Source of the DNA: Oscheius dolichura
Taxonomy: Eukaryota > Nematoda > Chromadorea > Rhabditida > Rhabditidae
Assembly (NCBI GenBank): GCA_932521035.1
Contig: OW051496.1
Coordinates: forward strand, 1,860,001 to 1,924,000
Length of the DNA stretch: 64,000 nucleotides
Reading direction: 5' to 3'
This document shows, piece after piece, positions 23,530 to 34,421 of this stretch. The notes beneath the pieces were generated by a model that had not been told where the DNA came from, made no database searches, and worked only from the letters and a program-made list of their open reading frames with translations. A program made the translations under genes and the position numbers. How positions within the stretch are numbered: the first letter of the stretch is position 1; each line of letters begins with the position of its first letter.

Positions 23530-26500
23530 CTACCGAATAAAATCTGACAAGTTGGGAGAATAAGGGCTTTCGGGATAGGCCGCCTCGTCTCTTTCTGGCG
23601 GGATGAGCGGGAGAAAACCGGGACGACACCTTCTCTCTGGAAGATCATTTTTTGAGGATCGCAGAAATCCAAAGCCGAAGCGGCCGCGAAGGCCCAGATC
23701 GAAGGCAGTCAAGTAGCTGCCAACTCGGGACAGTCGAAGAGCTTCAAATCCAAGTTCCATATATTCCATCACGTATCCCGTATATATAGGTTTTTTTGTA
23801 GGGTCATCCTTGTCCTTTTCATCCCAAATAACACCAAATAATTGAACAATATGCTCATGAGTGTGCTGAAAATTGGAAAAGGTACCATGGGAAGACAATG
23901 AAAATACCGTACCGTTTTCAATATTTGGATTTCCCTGTGAGAATATATATCCAATACATTGAATAATTTCACGGCCACAATTCTGAATAGAATTGGTCTC
24001 GGAAAGGGAAACCAACTTGCCGTTTCTTTAGAGCGAATCTGTTTAATTCGGACATCTTCAAAACTGTACCGTATCCTCCACTACCCAACTGTTCTTTAAA
24101 TTTAAAATCCTTCAAAGTATGGTACGGCACGCCTAGAAACATGGTAGCATATAAAAGGGAAGAAAGTTCTACCATCCGAAGTGTGTTTCACGGAGGAAAG
24201 TAAGGTTAAATCGTTTGGATAAGAAGAAAGACGATCCGCGAACTCTTGAGGAACGAGAACAGCAGACCGAGGGAGAAAATATTCCAGCGCTAGAGGGAAA
24301 GAGTGGCCAACACGCCAATTGATTCCGTTAAATATTTCCACATCGGGACTATCACTATCATTAGTATTATCCCAGCCAATTGTAATGATTTCTCGACCAA
24401 GAACAACTCCAACAGAAGCCAAACTAGTGTAGAGTAAGGGCGACAACTCTTTCCATTGTCCATTTTTCTCCAGTGGATCCAATTCCAGAACTGTGGTAGT
24501 CCATTCTTCTCCATCATGACCTCCTATTACAACCAGCTTATTTCTATAACAAACGAGGGAATGGCGAGATCGAGGTGTTGGCATATCCGTCAGTTCAGTC
24601 CACACTCTACTCTCAGGATCGAAACATTCCACACTTTTGAATTTGACCCGATCATCTCCTTTTCCTCCACAAATATATATTTTCCCGTTACAGACGGCTG
24701 CAGCTGCACGAGATCTGACATATTTCATGTCTCTAAAATCTCTTATTAGCCGAAAGATAATCAAAAGATTATAAAAATAACTTACGGCATTTCTGTCCAT
24801 TTATCCTCCTTCGGATCATATCGTTCCACACTTTTTAGTACTTCTTGTCTGTCCCAATTCCATCCTCCAAACATCCAAATGTATCCATTCCATCCCAAAC
24901 AGCCATTATTAATCCACCCCCGTTTCTCGTTCATATTAGCCAGTCGTCTCCATTCCATATTTTTGTCCAACTTGAAGAATTTCTTGCCATGGGTAATTAG
25001 ATAGAGTTCATCATCGAGATAAACAACACCAACAGGTAGGTGAGGAAATTCCATTCGTGAAACAGTCCAAGTGGATTCCCCCCGATTCCATATTGCCATC
25101 ATATTATCATTAGGACCTCCTCCCACGACCAAAATCTAAAAAAGAGTTGCCCATCTTCTTTCCTAACTCTCAAATTTTCACCTACCGTCTGGTCGAATTT
25201 TGGTTCAAAGTTTATGATTTCCTGGATCAACGGCCTATCAGAAATGTTTCTTTGCCAGCATCTTAAAGGAACAGTCAGGGAGTTTTTCGACCAGGTCTCA
25301 GAAAATAGAGAATTATTCGCTGATCACGATGCACTATTTTATAAATAATAAAAATGTCAAAATATCGAGAAAAATGCGTTCAAAGTGCTCGAATATCGAC
25401 CAACGTCAGCATCCCAAGTTACGGACGTCAGCACGCCGGTGCCCGGGAAGAACGTTTTTTCAAAATTTGATCAGCATTCGTCAGCATTTTGATGATGTAT
25501 CGCTATTTTTATCGTTTCTTTTCATTTTTTCCACATTTTAAACGATCCCTATATGTACACCAAAGGTAAATATAATGAAAACAGTGAAATATGAAAAAAT
25601 CGCTTTTTCTGTATACGGTAGCAGAAAAACTCCCTGACTGTTCCTTTAAAAATATTTTTATAGAATTGTCCAACAAACAAAGAAAACGAAATAAGGTTAG
25701 TCTTGTAGGCCTTTTCAGCCCCAAACTTCATATTTCTACACCAACCTTTTCACAAAACTCCATGAATACTCGTTCATTTGATCAAGATCTATAGGCAGTT
25801 CTATACCATCATTTCCAACTGGTAGATGTTTCGAAGGGTACCTACTTTTATATTGTACACTGATCAAATAAAATCAACTGACTTTCGGCATATAATTTCC
25901 CATATTGTTACTCCAAATGAATAAACATCAGCCGGGGCTCCATAATTCTTTTCTGTATCTATTTCCGGAGCCATGTAGGGGTCGGTGCCTTTATGACTGG
26001 AAAAACAACATTACAGGGAAAAGAAGTGTCGTTTACCCGGAAGAATAAGTATTTTGGTGAGAAACATTCCTAGCCAGTCCAAAATCAGCCAGTTTTAAAT
26101 GAGTTCTTGTTGCTAAAAGGATGCTAAAAACGAGTATGAATAAACAGAGTCTCTACTTTGAAGGCTTGACGTCTCTGTGAAGTATTCCATTTTCATGCAG
26201 ATACTGTAGACCGGAGCCAATTTGATTGATCCACAAGACGATTAACTTCATGTCATATTGTTTGGAGACATCGTGGATTTCTGTTGTAAATGTACTTTTA
26301 TATTACCGTAAATCCTGTATTATAAGTCCGTGGACTTCTATTTTTCAACCCTCCTCCCCGAGGGGCCTTGTATTGGAGGGTGGGCTTATAATACAGGATT
26401 TACGATAAATTAGAAGGAAGAGCACCTTGATCGAGGCTGCCAAGTTCCATATATTCCATCACGTATCCCGTATATATTGGTTTTTTCATAGAGTTGCCTC

Positions 26501-26932
26501 TATTTATTACCTCTCCATCCCAAATTACTCCGAATATTTCCACAACGTTCGGATGAGAGTGCTGAAAATTTAAATGTAAACAATTTATAAGACGCGAGAT
26601 GAGATATGCCAATTCTAATATCTTTTACCGTTTTCAATATTTCGATTTCTCTTTCAGATCCTATATCCATTATGGTGAACTTTTTCACAGCGACAATTCT
26701 AAATAGGTATATTTTGAGGCAGAAAATACTCACCGTTTCGTTTTAGTGAATCCCTTCACAAGTGTACCGGATCCTTTAAAAACCGTAGCATATCCTCCCT
26801 TACCCACCAATTCTCGGTTTTCGATGTCATTCAAACGATAGTAGGGCACACCTATAGTACGAGATTAGAAAGAAATGGGAAAGCAACGCTACCATCTGGG
26901 GTGTATTTTACCGAGGAAAGGACACTCCCCAT
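23530..26932 (-). CDS. Kinase-kelch-half-kinase chimera (762 aa)
   Basis: Fourteen exons close in phase: 26893..26932, 26734..26851, 26629..26698, 26426..26561, 26157..26280, 26037..26123, 25883..25996, 25746..25841, 25186..25261, 24786..25135, 24173..24732, 24021..24132, 23913..23982, 23530..23865. Residues 1-287 form a complete kinase (GKGGYATV, VAVKKF, LHRDVKPSN, LADFGLARN, MAPE), starting MGSVLSS, a myristoylation-type end. A kelch propeller follows. Its normal stop is lost, and the frame splices into a second kinase amino lobe (98% like 22.1-21.7 kb) up to VMEYMELG. About 70 unrelated residues follow (FEALRLSRVGSYL...) to the stop. The last four exons could instead be a separate fragment. 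Confidence 0.72.
23760..24205. repeat. Duplicated kinase amino-lobe segment (matches 21690-22135)
   Basis: About 445 bp differing at only a handful of positions from the 5' exons of the neighbouring kinase gene, including the GC-AG intron. The copy ends abruptly at 23760 where unrelated sequence begins. Confidence 0.95.
25263..25649. mobile_element. piggyBac-like MITE, family 1, copy 2, inside a kinase intron
   Basis: TTAA flanks and AGGAACAGTC termini on both sides. It lies in the intron before the last kinase exon (25186..25261). The A of the acceptor AG is the last A of the target duplication. Confidence 0.88.
26305..26404. mobile_element. Small palindromic MITE in a kinase intron
   Basis: CGTAAATCCTGTATTATAAG near 26309 is inverted at about 26386-26404. 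It is inside the intron between exons 4 and 5 of the chimeric kinase gene. Confidence 0.7.
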
Positions 26933-28152
26933 AAGAAGGAGATAGAAAGAATCTCTAAATAAGGGACAATTAGAAGGAACTAAACATTTTTGAGATGAGA
27001 AATTGAAAGGAAAAGAATAAATAAGAGTCCTTCAGTGGCGCCAAAGTGGATGCTTATCCTTTGAAAATATTGGGGAAATGAGATATTTTCCTTTTCCTAA
27101 CTATTGTCAATAAAACTCCGAGCTTAAAGTTTAAAGAATAAAAAGAGCGAGAGAGAGAGCCGGCTGGTTTCCGTGCTGATAAGATAACCACTTCAGGGGC
27201 AATGAAATGAGTCTGTGCACAATTTCTGGGATTATCACCAAGCTGATTAGAAGAGGCGCGTAGAGACAGGAGCGTACTATTTTTTGAGGAGCTTGCTGTC
27301 CGTTCGCGCGAAGCCGAGTATCCGATACGGAGTCACATATGCTGCATATGATCTGCAATTATAAATACCGTTATTGAGACTAGAAACGTTTCACGCTCTT
27401 TCAAATTTACCCGTCTTCTTTCCGTTCACCATTTCCGAAATTAATTTGGCCCTTTGCCCCGAGAAAGCGACATTCGAAGTCTTTTGACCAATATTGTGAA
27501 CTTGATAAGAAAATCGATGTGCCCGACACCCTTGCTTTGGCTGGGAATGTTTCAGGCGATCTCAAATTTCGCCACTTTTTCCCTCTCCCCGTTTCTAAAG
27601 TCAGTTTGGCTCTTTTCCTTCAGAAAAAGCGACGATGCGGTCTGACCAATCTTGTCAACTTGACACGAAAAGTGACGTGTCGGACTGCTCAAGTCGTACA
27701 TGGCCGAAAGCCGGTCCGGTTGACTTTTTCCCCGTTTGGGAGCAATGTCGTATCGGTTATCCAGAACTATTTATTGCATTCACAATGATAGGCGGGTATA
27801 ACAGTTCACAGAAAATTCATATGACTGGATAGTCTCGTGCAGTGCACTCTCTGCAAAAAATTTAAACCAAACGGAGTGCTGCCATGTACCACGAGGGGTT
27901 TGGCAGATTTTGAAAACGATTTCTGGGACAACTTTTGAAGATCTATCGAATGGTATAGGTTTCATCGCGTGAAGCCACGGTAAAGTAAAAAGGTTAAAAA
28001 ATTGGAGTTCCTGGACATGGGGCTCGGTGTTGTGGCCGTCGTCGAGATCCGGCCGGGCGTCACCCTCGTCGTCGCTTTCCTTCCTTCACACAGACATAAC
28101 CCTAAACAATTCTTCAATAGAGCTATGAAAGAAAAGGAAACCTTCAGATTAT
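26933..28152. other. Spacer without recognisable gene
   Basis: Positions 27470-27540 and 27630-27700 resemble each other (GACCAATNTTGTNAACTTGA), a diverged tandem pair of unknown nature. Otherwise nothing is recognised. Confidence 0.35.
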
Positions 28153-28501
28153 CTACCCCGTTCTACCGCGTTCTATGGCGCGTGCCGCCATCCTGTCCTT
28201 GTCCGCCTGCTCCATAAAGGTAGACAAGGCCACGGGATCCAGGGCATCCCTGAAGTCGGCCTTGCACTGGCAGCCGCCTTTACCATCAGAATTAGAGTTC
28301 TTATAGCAGAAGCCGTCGTCCGTCGAGACATTTGGCGGCGGGCCACTGGCACAAACCAGCGGGAGACGGTCGAATAACGGCACGGGGAGCAGTTTTCCAT
28401 TCCCGTAGGCGACGGCATAGCGTCCCTGGTCCGAGCACTGCTGGTGGGGCGAGTCCGCCGGCCAGAGGTCGTGAGGGATGGTACCTGTCATGTATGGAAC
28501 C
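28153..28501 (-). CDS. C-type-lectin-like 3' exon (partial)
   Basis: A single exon with a clear TTTGCAG acceptor at 28502. The product has a cysteine-rich stretch (QQCSDQGRYAVAYGNGKL, later LPLVCAS) that resembles the end of a nematode C-type lectin domain, then GFCYKNS and GGCQC and a charged helical tail. Codon use is GC-rich compared with its surroundings, as in a conserved gene. Upstream exons were not resolved. The open frame extending to 28776 is intron read-through. Family assignment rests on the cysteine pattern and is tentative. Confidence 0.45.
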
Positions 28502-28789
28502 CTGCAAATGGAGAAAGTTGTATTTTTAGAGGAGAAAAGTGGAGAAAAATGGGGAAAAAGCGACGAATTGATTGGAAAAGGCAGCATTCCAATTGAATAA
28601 AACGGCCCGAACAATCGAAGACAGGGGTGGGAAAATGAGGGAGAACGTGGCGGACGGGGAAGCAGAGCAGACACAGGCATTTTGCGGTGGGGCATAAAAA
28701 TTCTGATGCGAAGAATGGAAACTCGATCAACTACGTGTATCATTATAAAAAGTGTACAGAAGAATAAAAGGAGCATACGAAGCAGGAAT

Positions 28790-28920
28790 GTGAGAATTTT
28801 CCATTTCTTCAGCTGACATATGGCTCCTTCTTGTACTGAAATAGTAAAAATTCTAGGAAAAGGGAAGGAAAAAGTAAGAAATGAGAAATTTCAGAATTTT
28901 TCAATTCTGTATAAGGGAGA
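28790..28920 (-). pseudogene. Partial duplicate of the ENY2-like gene 5' end
   Basis: Resembles 29999-30105, covering the trans-splice acceptor and the first codons (CAGCTGxxGAAATGGAAAA). The rest of the gene is not present here. Confidence 0.55.
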
Positions 28921-29542
28921 TTAGCAAATGGAACCTAAAGATTCAACTTTTAACCGTAAATTGAAACAGAAATTAACAAAATTGGAGTAAACCAATAAAA
29001 AATAACGCTGCTGCAGAATATAGTCCATTTTTAAGGTAGAAAGTTGAATATTCGCGGGAAATTGAAGAAAATGTTAGAAAAAAAATAGGGTATTTTATGT
29101 TTTGAATTGATTTGCTGGAAACTAGCAACAAGAATACGAACATCTCGCTTTTAAAGGAACGAGAGAAGAGAGTAATTCCTTTGCCAAATCAGATACAGGG
29201 GCTGAATGTAAGGTTGGAGATGGGCCTCCTTGTCGTCATTTATTCGTCACAAAAGGGTTTGCAATGGATTACTGAAACTCTAAAACTAACACCAGCAGAT
29301 CAATACTGTCCGTCTCTATATGGAGCTGTTATTATTGGATCGTTGAAACATATTTATTCCCTACCATGCTCCCTATAATCCAATCTATTCCTCACCTTTT
29401 CTATTCACTGGATCTTATTCTGTTTCCCTTCGTGTTTTTATAATTTGAAGCTAGAAATTCTTCAATCTTTACTTCATTACCCTGTGATTTCAATAATTTT
29501 TACTTTTGAAAGACAATAACCAAAAAAAGGAAGAAGAGGAGA

Positions 29543-30029
29543 TCAAACTTCGACACCGGTGTCTTCCTGGATCCATTTCTTTATCAGTTCGTAGACTTCC
29601 GTCTTCGCCGTGTTCGAGACGCTTCTCCTTCCTTCTAACTTCAATTTATCAAAGAGATATTGCTCCGTTACGTTGTCTATTCCCTAAACGTCAATGTTAT
29701 CGCAGAGATGAAGCAATAGAACGTCTTTGATCCGATTATTTTATAGAAAAGATGAAAAATGAACAGAAATAGCCTTACCTGCCGTTTAATTTCATTCTTG
29801 GCCATTTTTTCCATCTTTTCAACCCATCCTTCGGATTTTAGTCGGTGCATTAGGATATTCTGGAATTATTATACCATTCTATGTATCAGTTGGGGATTAT
29901 AGAGGGAAATGGAAATATTTTTCAGTGAAGCCGACTAACCTCTATCCTTTCGAGCTCTTTACTATCAGAAAATCGTTTCTCAATGCCCTCAAACTTCTTT
30001 TCCATTTCTGCAGCTGTCATATGACTCAT
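29543..30029 (-). CDS. ENY2: ENY2/SUS1 homologue (103 aa)
   Basis: Three exons close in phase: 29940..30029, 29779..29859, 29543..29683. The product has the five-helix ENY2 pattern: ELERIENILMHRLKSEGW, then KMAKNEIKRQGIDNVT, FDKLKLEGRRSVSNTAKTEV and LIKKWI, aligning over its length with animal ENY2 (about 100 aa). ENY2/SUS1 is a shared subunit of the SAGA deubiquitinase module and the TREX-2 mRNA-export complex in the nucleus and at nuclear pores. A TATTTCAG acceptor lies 7 nt before the ATG, consistent with trans-splicing. The 5' end is partly duplicated at 28.8 kb. Confidence 0.88.
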
Positions 30030-30039
30030 TCTTGTACTG

Positions 30040-30930
30040 AAATAGTAAAAATGATAGGAGAAGGGCAGAAAAAAGTAAGAAATGAGGAATTTCGAAGTTC
30101 AAAAAAGGTAAATCAAAAGTCAAACTGGTTTTGTTCCAAGAACGACTCCGTTCTGGGAAATGTTTCATTTTTGTTGATGAAACGCTAAAATTCTAGGGAA
30201 AAGAGGAGGAAATGTGTAAAAAGAGAATATATGGGCTTTTTTTAAATAACAGATCAGCAAGTTGGTTCTAAGTTTTTCCCTTTTAAAAATAAGGTGAAAA
30301 AAACTATATTTGCACATTTTTGGGGGAAAACAGCTAGAAAGGAAAATTTTTTACTCAAATAACGGCAATGGCTTCAGTTCATATCATTTTAGTTCATGTT
30401 ATTGGTGAAATTCGGGGAAGATGGGGGAAAATCTTAGAAAACGTGGTTTTTCAGGATTTTGTGCCGAGTTCGAAAAGTATAGTAACTGGAATAGAAACAT
30501 TTTGATTTTAAATGTAAACAGAAGCGAGAAAAATGAGAAAATTTGGAGAAATCCAGCAGAAAGCGGAGCTGTTTTTGTTCGAAAAGAGACGCCGTCGTCA
30601 GATCAGAAATAAGTACGTAGTGCTTTTATTCAGCTGTGAAGCCTAACTCTTGCGATGATCCACTGTTTCCTGATCTATTTTCGGATTAATTACCCATGGC
30701 GGAATATAAAAATTGCCAAAAATAGAAGACAAAAATCATAAAATTGTTTATTTTTCGGATTTTACTACAAATCAGTACTTTTTGACCAAATTTTTGGTTT
30801 TCTACACCTCCCAAAACCTAAAAATCCCCAAAATCTCATAAAATAAGCACTGATATTTATTATTATCGTCTAATTACAGTATTTATATGTACATAATTTC
30901 GTTTTAAAACGACCTCAAAAGGAAGAAGAA
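30040..30930. other. AT-rich spacer
   Basis: No coding or structural signal recognised. Confidence 0.4.
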
Positions 30931-32069
30931 TTATCCAGGATAGAGAACCTGATCCTCTCCGGGTCCTTGGTAGTACATTCCCTGAAAAATATCCATTTTG
31001 TTTAATTTTAACGGCTAAAAAAGCTCACCTTATCGTCCCAGTAGCCCTTATCCATGATCACGCCGCCTTCTTCCTTCTCCTGGACGTACGGACACTTCTT
31101 CACGCACTGGTCATCACACTCGTGGGAATTTCCAACAAGCCTGAAGATTAATATATTTTACGGGTTTTAGGGAATCCTTTTAAAGTGATATAAGTCCGAA
31201 ATTCAATACTTTCTTGCAGAAATCGAAGAAAACCATAAAACGCACTGATCATAGCCCTCCTTGACGGTGTCCTTGACACTGGCGGCTACGTCTTTCACCT
31301 TGTCAACTCCCTTCTCAAGAATGTTCTTCTGAAAAGTGGATATTTCTTGTAAGGGTTTCGGATCCGGGATAAAGGGATGGGATTTTTGTGAGCAAATACT
31401 TCCTAGTCAGATTTTCGTATAGAAATAGGTCTCTATAAATAAACAGCTGCATATAAACCTGATTCCTGTCCTAAATTTTGGTTTTTCTTTTGAATTGAAT
31501 CACTAACAACTTGTAAGCTATGAACAAAGTGAGCTCTATAATTTTCTCATTTTTAATACTTTACCCAAAACATAAAGCTTTTCCCGCCGACCACATAATA
31601 ATCTTGCTCTGTTGGAATTGGAGAATAACGGTAGCATGTCAAATAAAGAAGCCTAGTAAGCTACGCCCTTGTCATAACATCAAGAAGAAACAAATTGCCC
31701 AAAAAATAGGACTGGTAGACTTTTTTCTGCTCTCTAGACAGGGTAAAAGGGCCGCAATTCAATTCCTATGCTACTTGGCTAAGCTCTAATTCTTTTTAGC
31801 ACTACAAATGATTGATTTGGGGATATTTCAGTACAGTAGATGGGATTTGGAGCGTTTAGGCCTTCCTGGATTGAAATAAAAAGAACATTCAGGGACCTAA
31901 TTGAATTTTGGATAAAGAAAACGCCGACAAAGTTTAAAACATTAAAGAATTGTAATGTTTTGGGGCAAACATAAAGGTTTGGCTGGAATTTTTCCTAGTT
32001 ACTGAGTTGGTGCCATAACTTTCAAAAAAATTAGGAAATTGAAAAACTAACCTCGTTTCTATCAGCCAT
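30931..32069 (-). CDS. Small acidic protein, paralogue 1 (87 aa)
   Basis: Four exons close in phase: 32052..32069, 31246..31328, 31029..31140, 30931..30981. The product begins MADRNE, has an amphipathic lysine-rich segment (KVKDVAASVKDTVKEGYD) similar in style to LEA-type repeats, four cysteines (HECDDQCVKKCPY), and ends GYWDDKGMYYQGPGEDQ-VLYPG. There is no signal peptide. A paralogue with the same exon pattern lies 2.3 kb upstream at 34.4-36.4 kb. A TATATAAG box is 95 nt before the ATG. I do not recognise a named family; a stress-type or structural role is only a guess. Confidence 0.75.
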
Positions 32070-32164
32070 TTTATTCACTTTTAGTAAAATTAGCAACTTT
32101 CTAGACAAAAAGAATAGAAAAGTCGAATTAGTGGTTGGGTGAAGCCGACGGATAAAGCCGCCTG

Positions 32165-32172
32165 CTTATATA
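32165..32172 (-). promoter_or_regulatory. TATA box of small-protein gene 1
   Basis: TATATAAG on the minus strand, 95 nt upstream of the ATG at 32069. Confidence 0.5.
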
Positions 32173-33903
32173 GGCAGGGTGGGACCCTCCCCCTTGTTGA
32201 CGCCTTCCCCTCACGTGACGCCGTGTCTCCTTTCGAAAACAACAAATCCTTGAGGTTGTTGCTCGTCGGCGAGCTGAGAAAGAGACCCTTGAACACAGGG
32301 GGGCAAAAACTATTTTGACGTGGTCTTATCGCGGCGGCTGTTGCTCTCATGGCGGGAAACGGACTCTGGGGGAAAGATAAGAACACAGGGAGGCCGAAAA
32401 TAGGGGGCTTTGGCTCAAAATTCGTAGCAAATGGCGGGGAAAGTCAAGTCCAAGCAATTTTTTTATTAAATTAGACTAACAGAACACATAAAAATCCGTT
32501 TCTGCAAAAATTTTAGTTTATTACTGCTTCGTTGGAAAAATTCTATAAACCCGCCGCTCATAACATAAAAAATATGTTTTCCCACGGAAAGTGAAGACCC
32601 CGAGAAAAAATCGTATAAAACTTCTGCCTTCGAACTACAATCTTCGCTGGTTGATGAGTATTTCTGATCATATTACCTGGAAGTAGTGATCCCAACTCCC
32701 TTCTGTACTTTATCCCCCCGTCAAAACATAATATTCATCCAGCTGAGCAATTTCGCCCTCCGCCCTGTTGTTTGTTGCTTTCCTACTGGCGGAGGGCGCT
32801 AGAGGAAAAGGACGTCAATTGTTTACGCCTGTGAGAAGGGGGAGATGAGCTCAAAAGCTCAAGAACAGAAATGTTCAATGGGCTGAGTGTTTGTCGACCA
32901 AAGAGAAATTGGAATGGCTACTAGCCAAAGCTTATCAAGCAACGATGAAACCAATTTTCAGTGCAGTTCTTAGTAACAGTGCCTTTCGGACCTTTCAACA
33001 TAATTTCAATGCTTTCCAAAACAATCGAAAATATAGATATTCCACGGTTAGAAGATTATGGGAAGTTCCCGGTAGAATTGAAGGCTCGATCCTCGATAGT
33101 CCGATTCCCTGCACCCGTAAAGTCTCGGCAGGAGGATCATCTTTATTCAAAATGTCTTTATGCCTTTATATCTTGGTCGTGCCGAGACTTTACGGGTGCA
33201 ACGGATATACTATCGAGGACTGAGCCGAATTGAATGTCGCGCAGCCGTGGAACAGCAAACAAAAAAGCTGCAAGCTCTAAAATATCGAAGAAACGTGAAA
33301 TTTCTGTTGTAAACAGACTACAATAGAAAGGGGGTTAGAATTTGTTACGATCAGCAAAGACAATGGGGAGAGTATCAATATAATGGCCTTTTGAAGCGCA
33401 ATTTCTACAAAACCGGCTAACTAAACAAGACCAACGTTTTCTGCTCTATGAGCTAGTTTTGATAGAGATTACAAGAAAAGAAAGTTTAGGGTATGCGAAA
33501 TACGGTAGCGGTTTTTTAATCGGAAATACACCGGAGCAAAATGCTAATTTCTCGCTCATGTATAGGAAAAGGCTAGCTACTTCGATACTCTATCGAAAAA
33601 AATCTGTACCAAGTTGAATATATAAACTACTGGAAACACCAACAACGTCGTTTTTTTTACCACTAAAAAAGACGTCCAACTGGAGGGGATAGGTCTAGAA
33701 ATGTTACAAACCGTGCCATAGTCTATTTCCAAAGAAAAAAAGAAAAAATTTTGTTCTCCGATCTTGGAGAAACTGGAAAATTTGATGGTAAACTGTTCCT
33801 GCAATGCCTTTCCTTCCCATTGAAAATTGACTCTACTGGTAGTAAAAAGATACACTTCATTCTGTTTACAGTAATCTCCAGGTTGGAATGAGGCACTCCT
33901 GGT
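32173..33903. other. Spacer, mostly non-coding
   Basis: Contains a palindromic element at 33083-33223. Frames on both strands lack family similarity. Confidence 0.4.
33083..33223. mobile_element. Small palindromic element
   Basis: CTCGATCCTCGATAGT near 33084 is inverted near 33205-33223, and GCACCCGTAAAGTCTCGGCA near 33110 is inverted near 33180-33200. Part of it recurs at 62650-62690. Confidence 0.7.
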
Positions 33904-34160
33904 CATACATGGGCAAAACGCCCAATTTCGGGCGCTCCCGGTTTTGGGCGTAGACGGGAGTGTCGGCAGTTTGTGCCTATATCTCGGTCATTTCTTTATC
34001 GATTTCAAAAATTCAAAGACCTAGTTAGAGAGCACGTCAAGGCGATTCTAGTGAACCCAGTCACATCTCAACCGCCCCGGGAAAAAAACCTGCAGCCTCA
34101 CAAACTTAGACCCATGATATGTTACGTAACGTGGCGGGCCCGGGCGTTTGCCCATGTGTG
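33904..34160. mobile_element. Family B element with clear termini
   Basis: Begins CATGGGCAAAACGCCC and ends in the near-inverse GGGCGTTTGCCCATG. The interior matches the repeats at 11.0 and 13.2 kb. It defines the ends of that family. Confidence 0.75.
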
Positions 34161-34421
34161 TCCTGGTTATCTTTTCCAGTTCCGGCTTATTGAAAGCCGT
34201 TGCTGACTTTCTATAAAGAGCCTCGACGAAACGAGAAAGAGTTCTTCTAGTTTTTGCCCAAGAAAAATAGTATTTCGTAGCATACGCCCTCAATCAATTG
34301 ACATTTACTTCTAAAGCGTGGTCATATAAAGGGGAACATAGAAAAAAAAACATAATTACAGTTCAAAAAATACAGAATATACACAGGGAAAATAGAGATT
34401 TTCTGTTGAAAAGAGAGCAAA

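Noticed and set aside
28153-28776. 207-residue open frame as one exon
   Set aside because: A clear TTTGCAG acceptor at 28502 and a change of composition show that the part above 28501 is intron read-through.
33577-33906. Minus-strand 109-codon frame
   Set aside because: No domain, no splice partner and low-complexity content; it lies in repeat-rich DNA.
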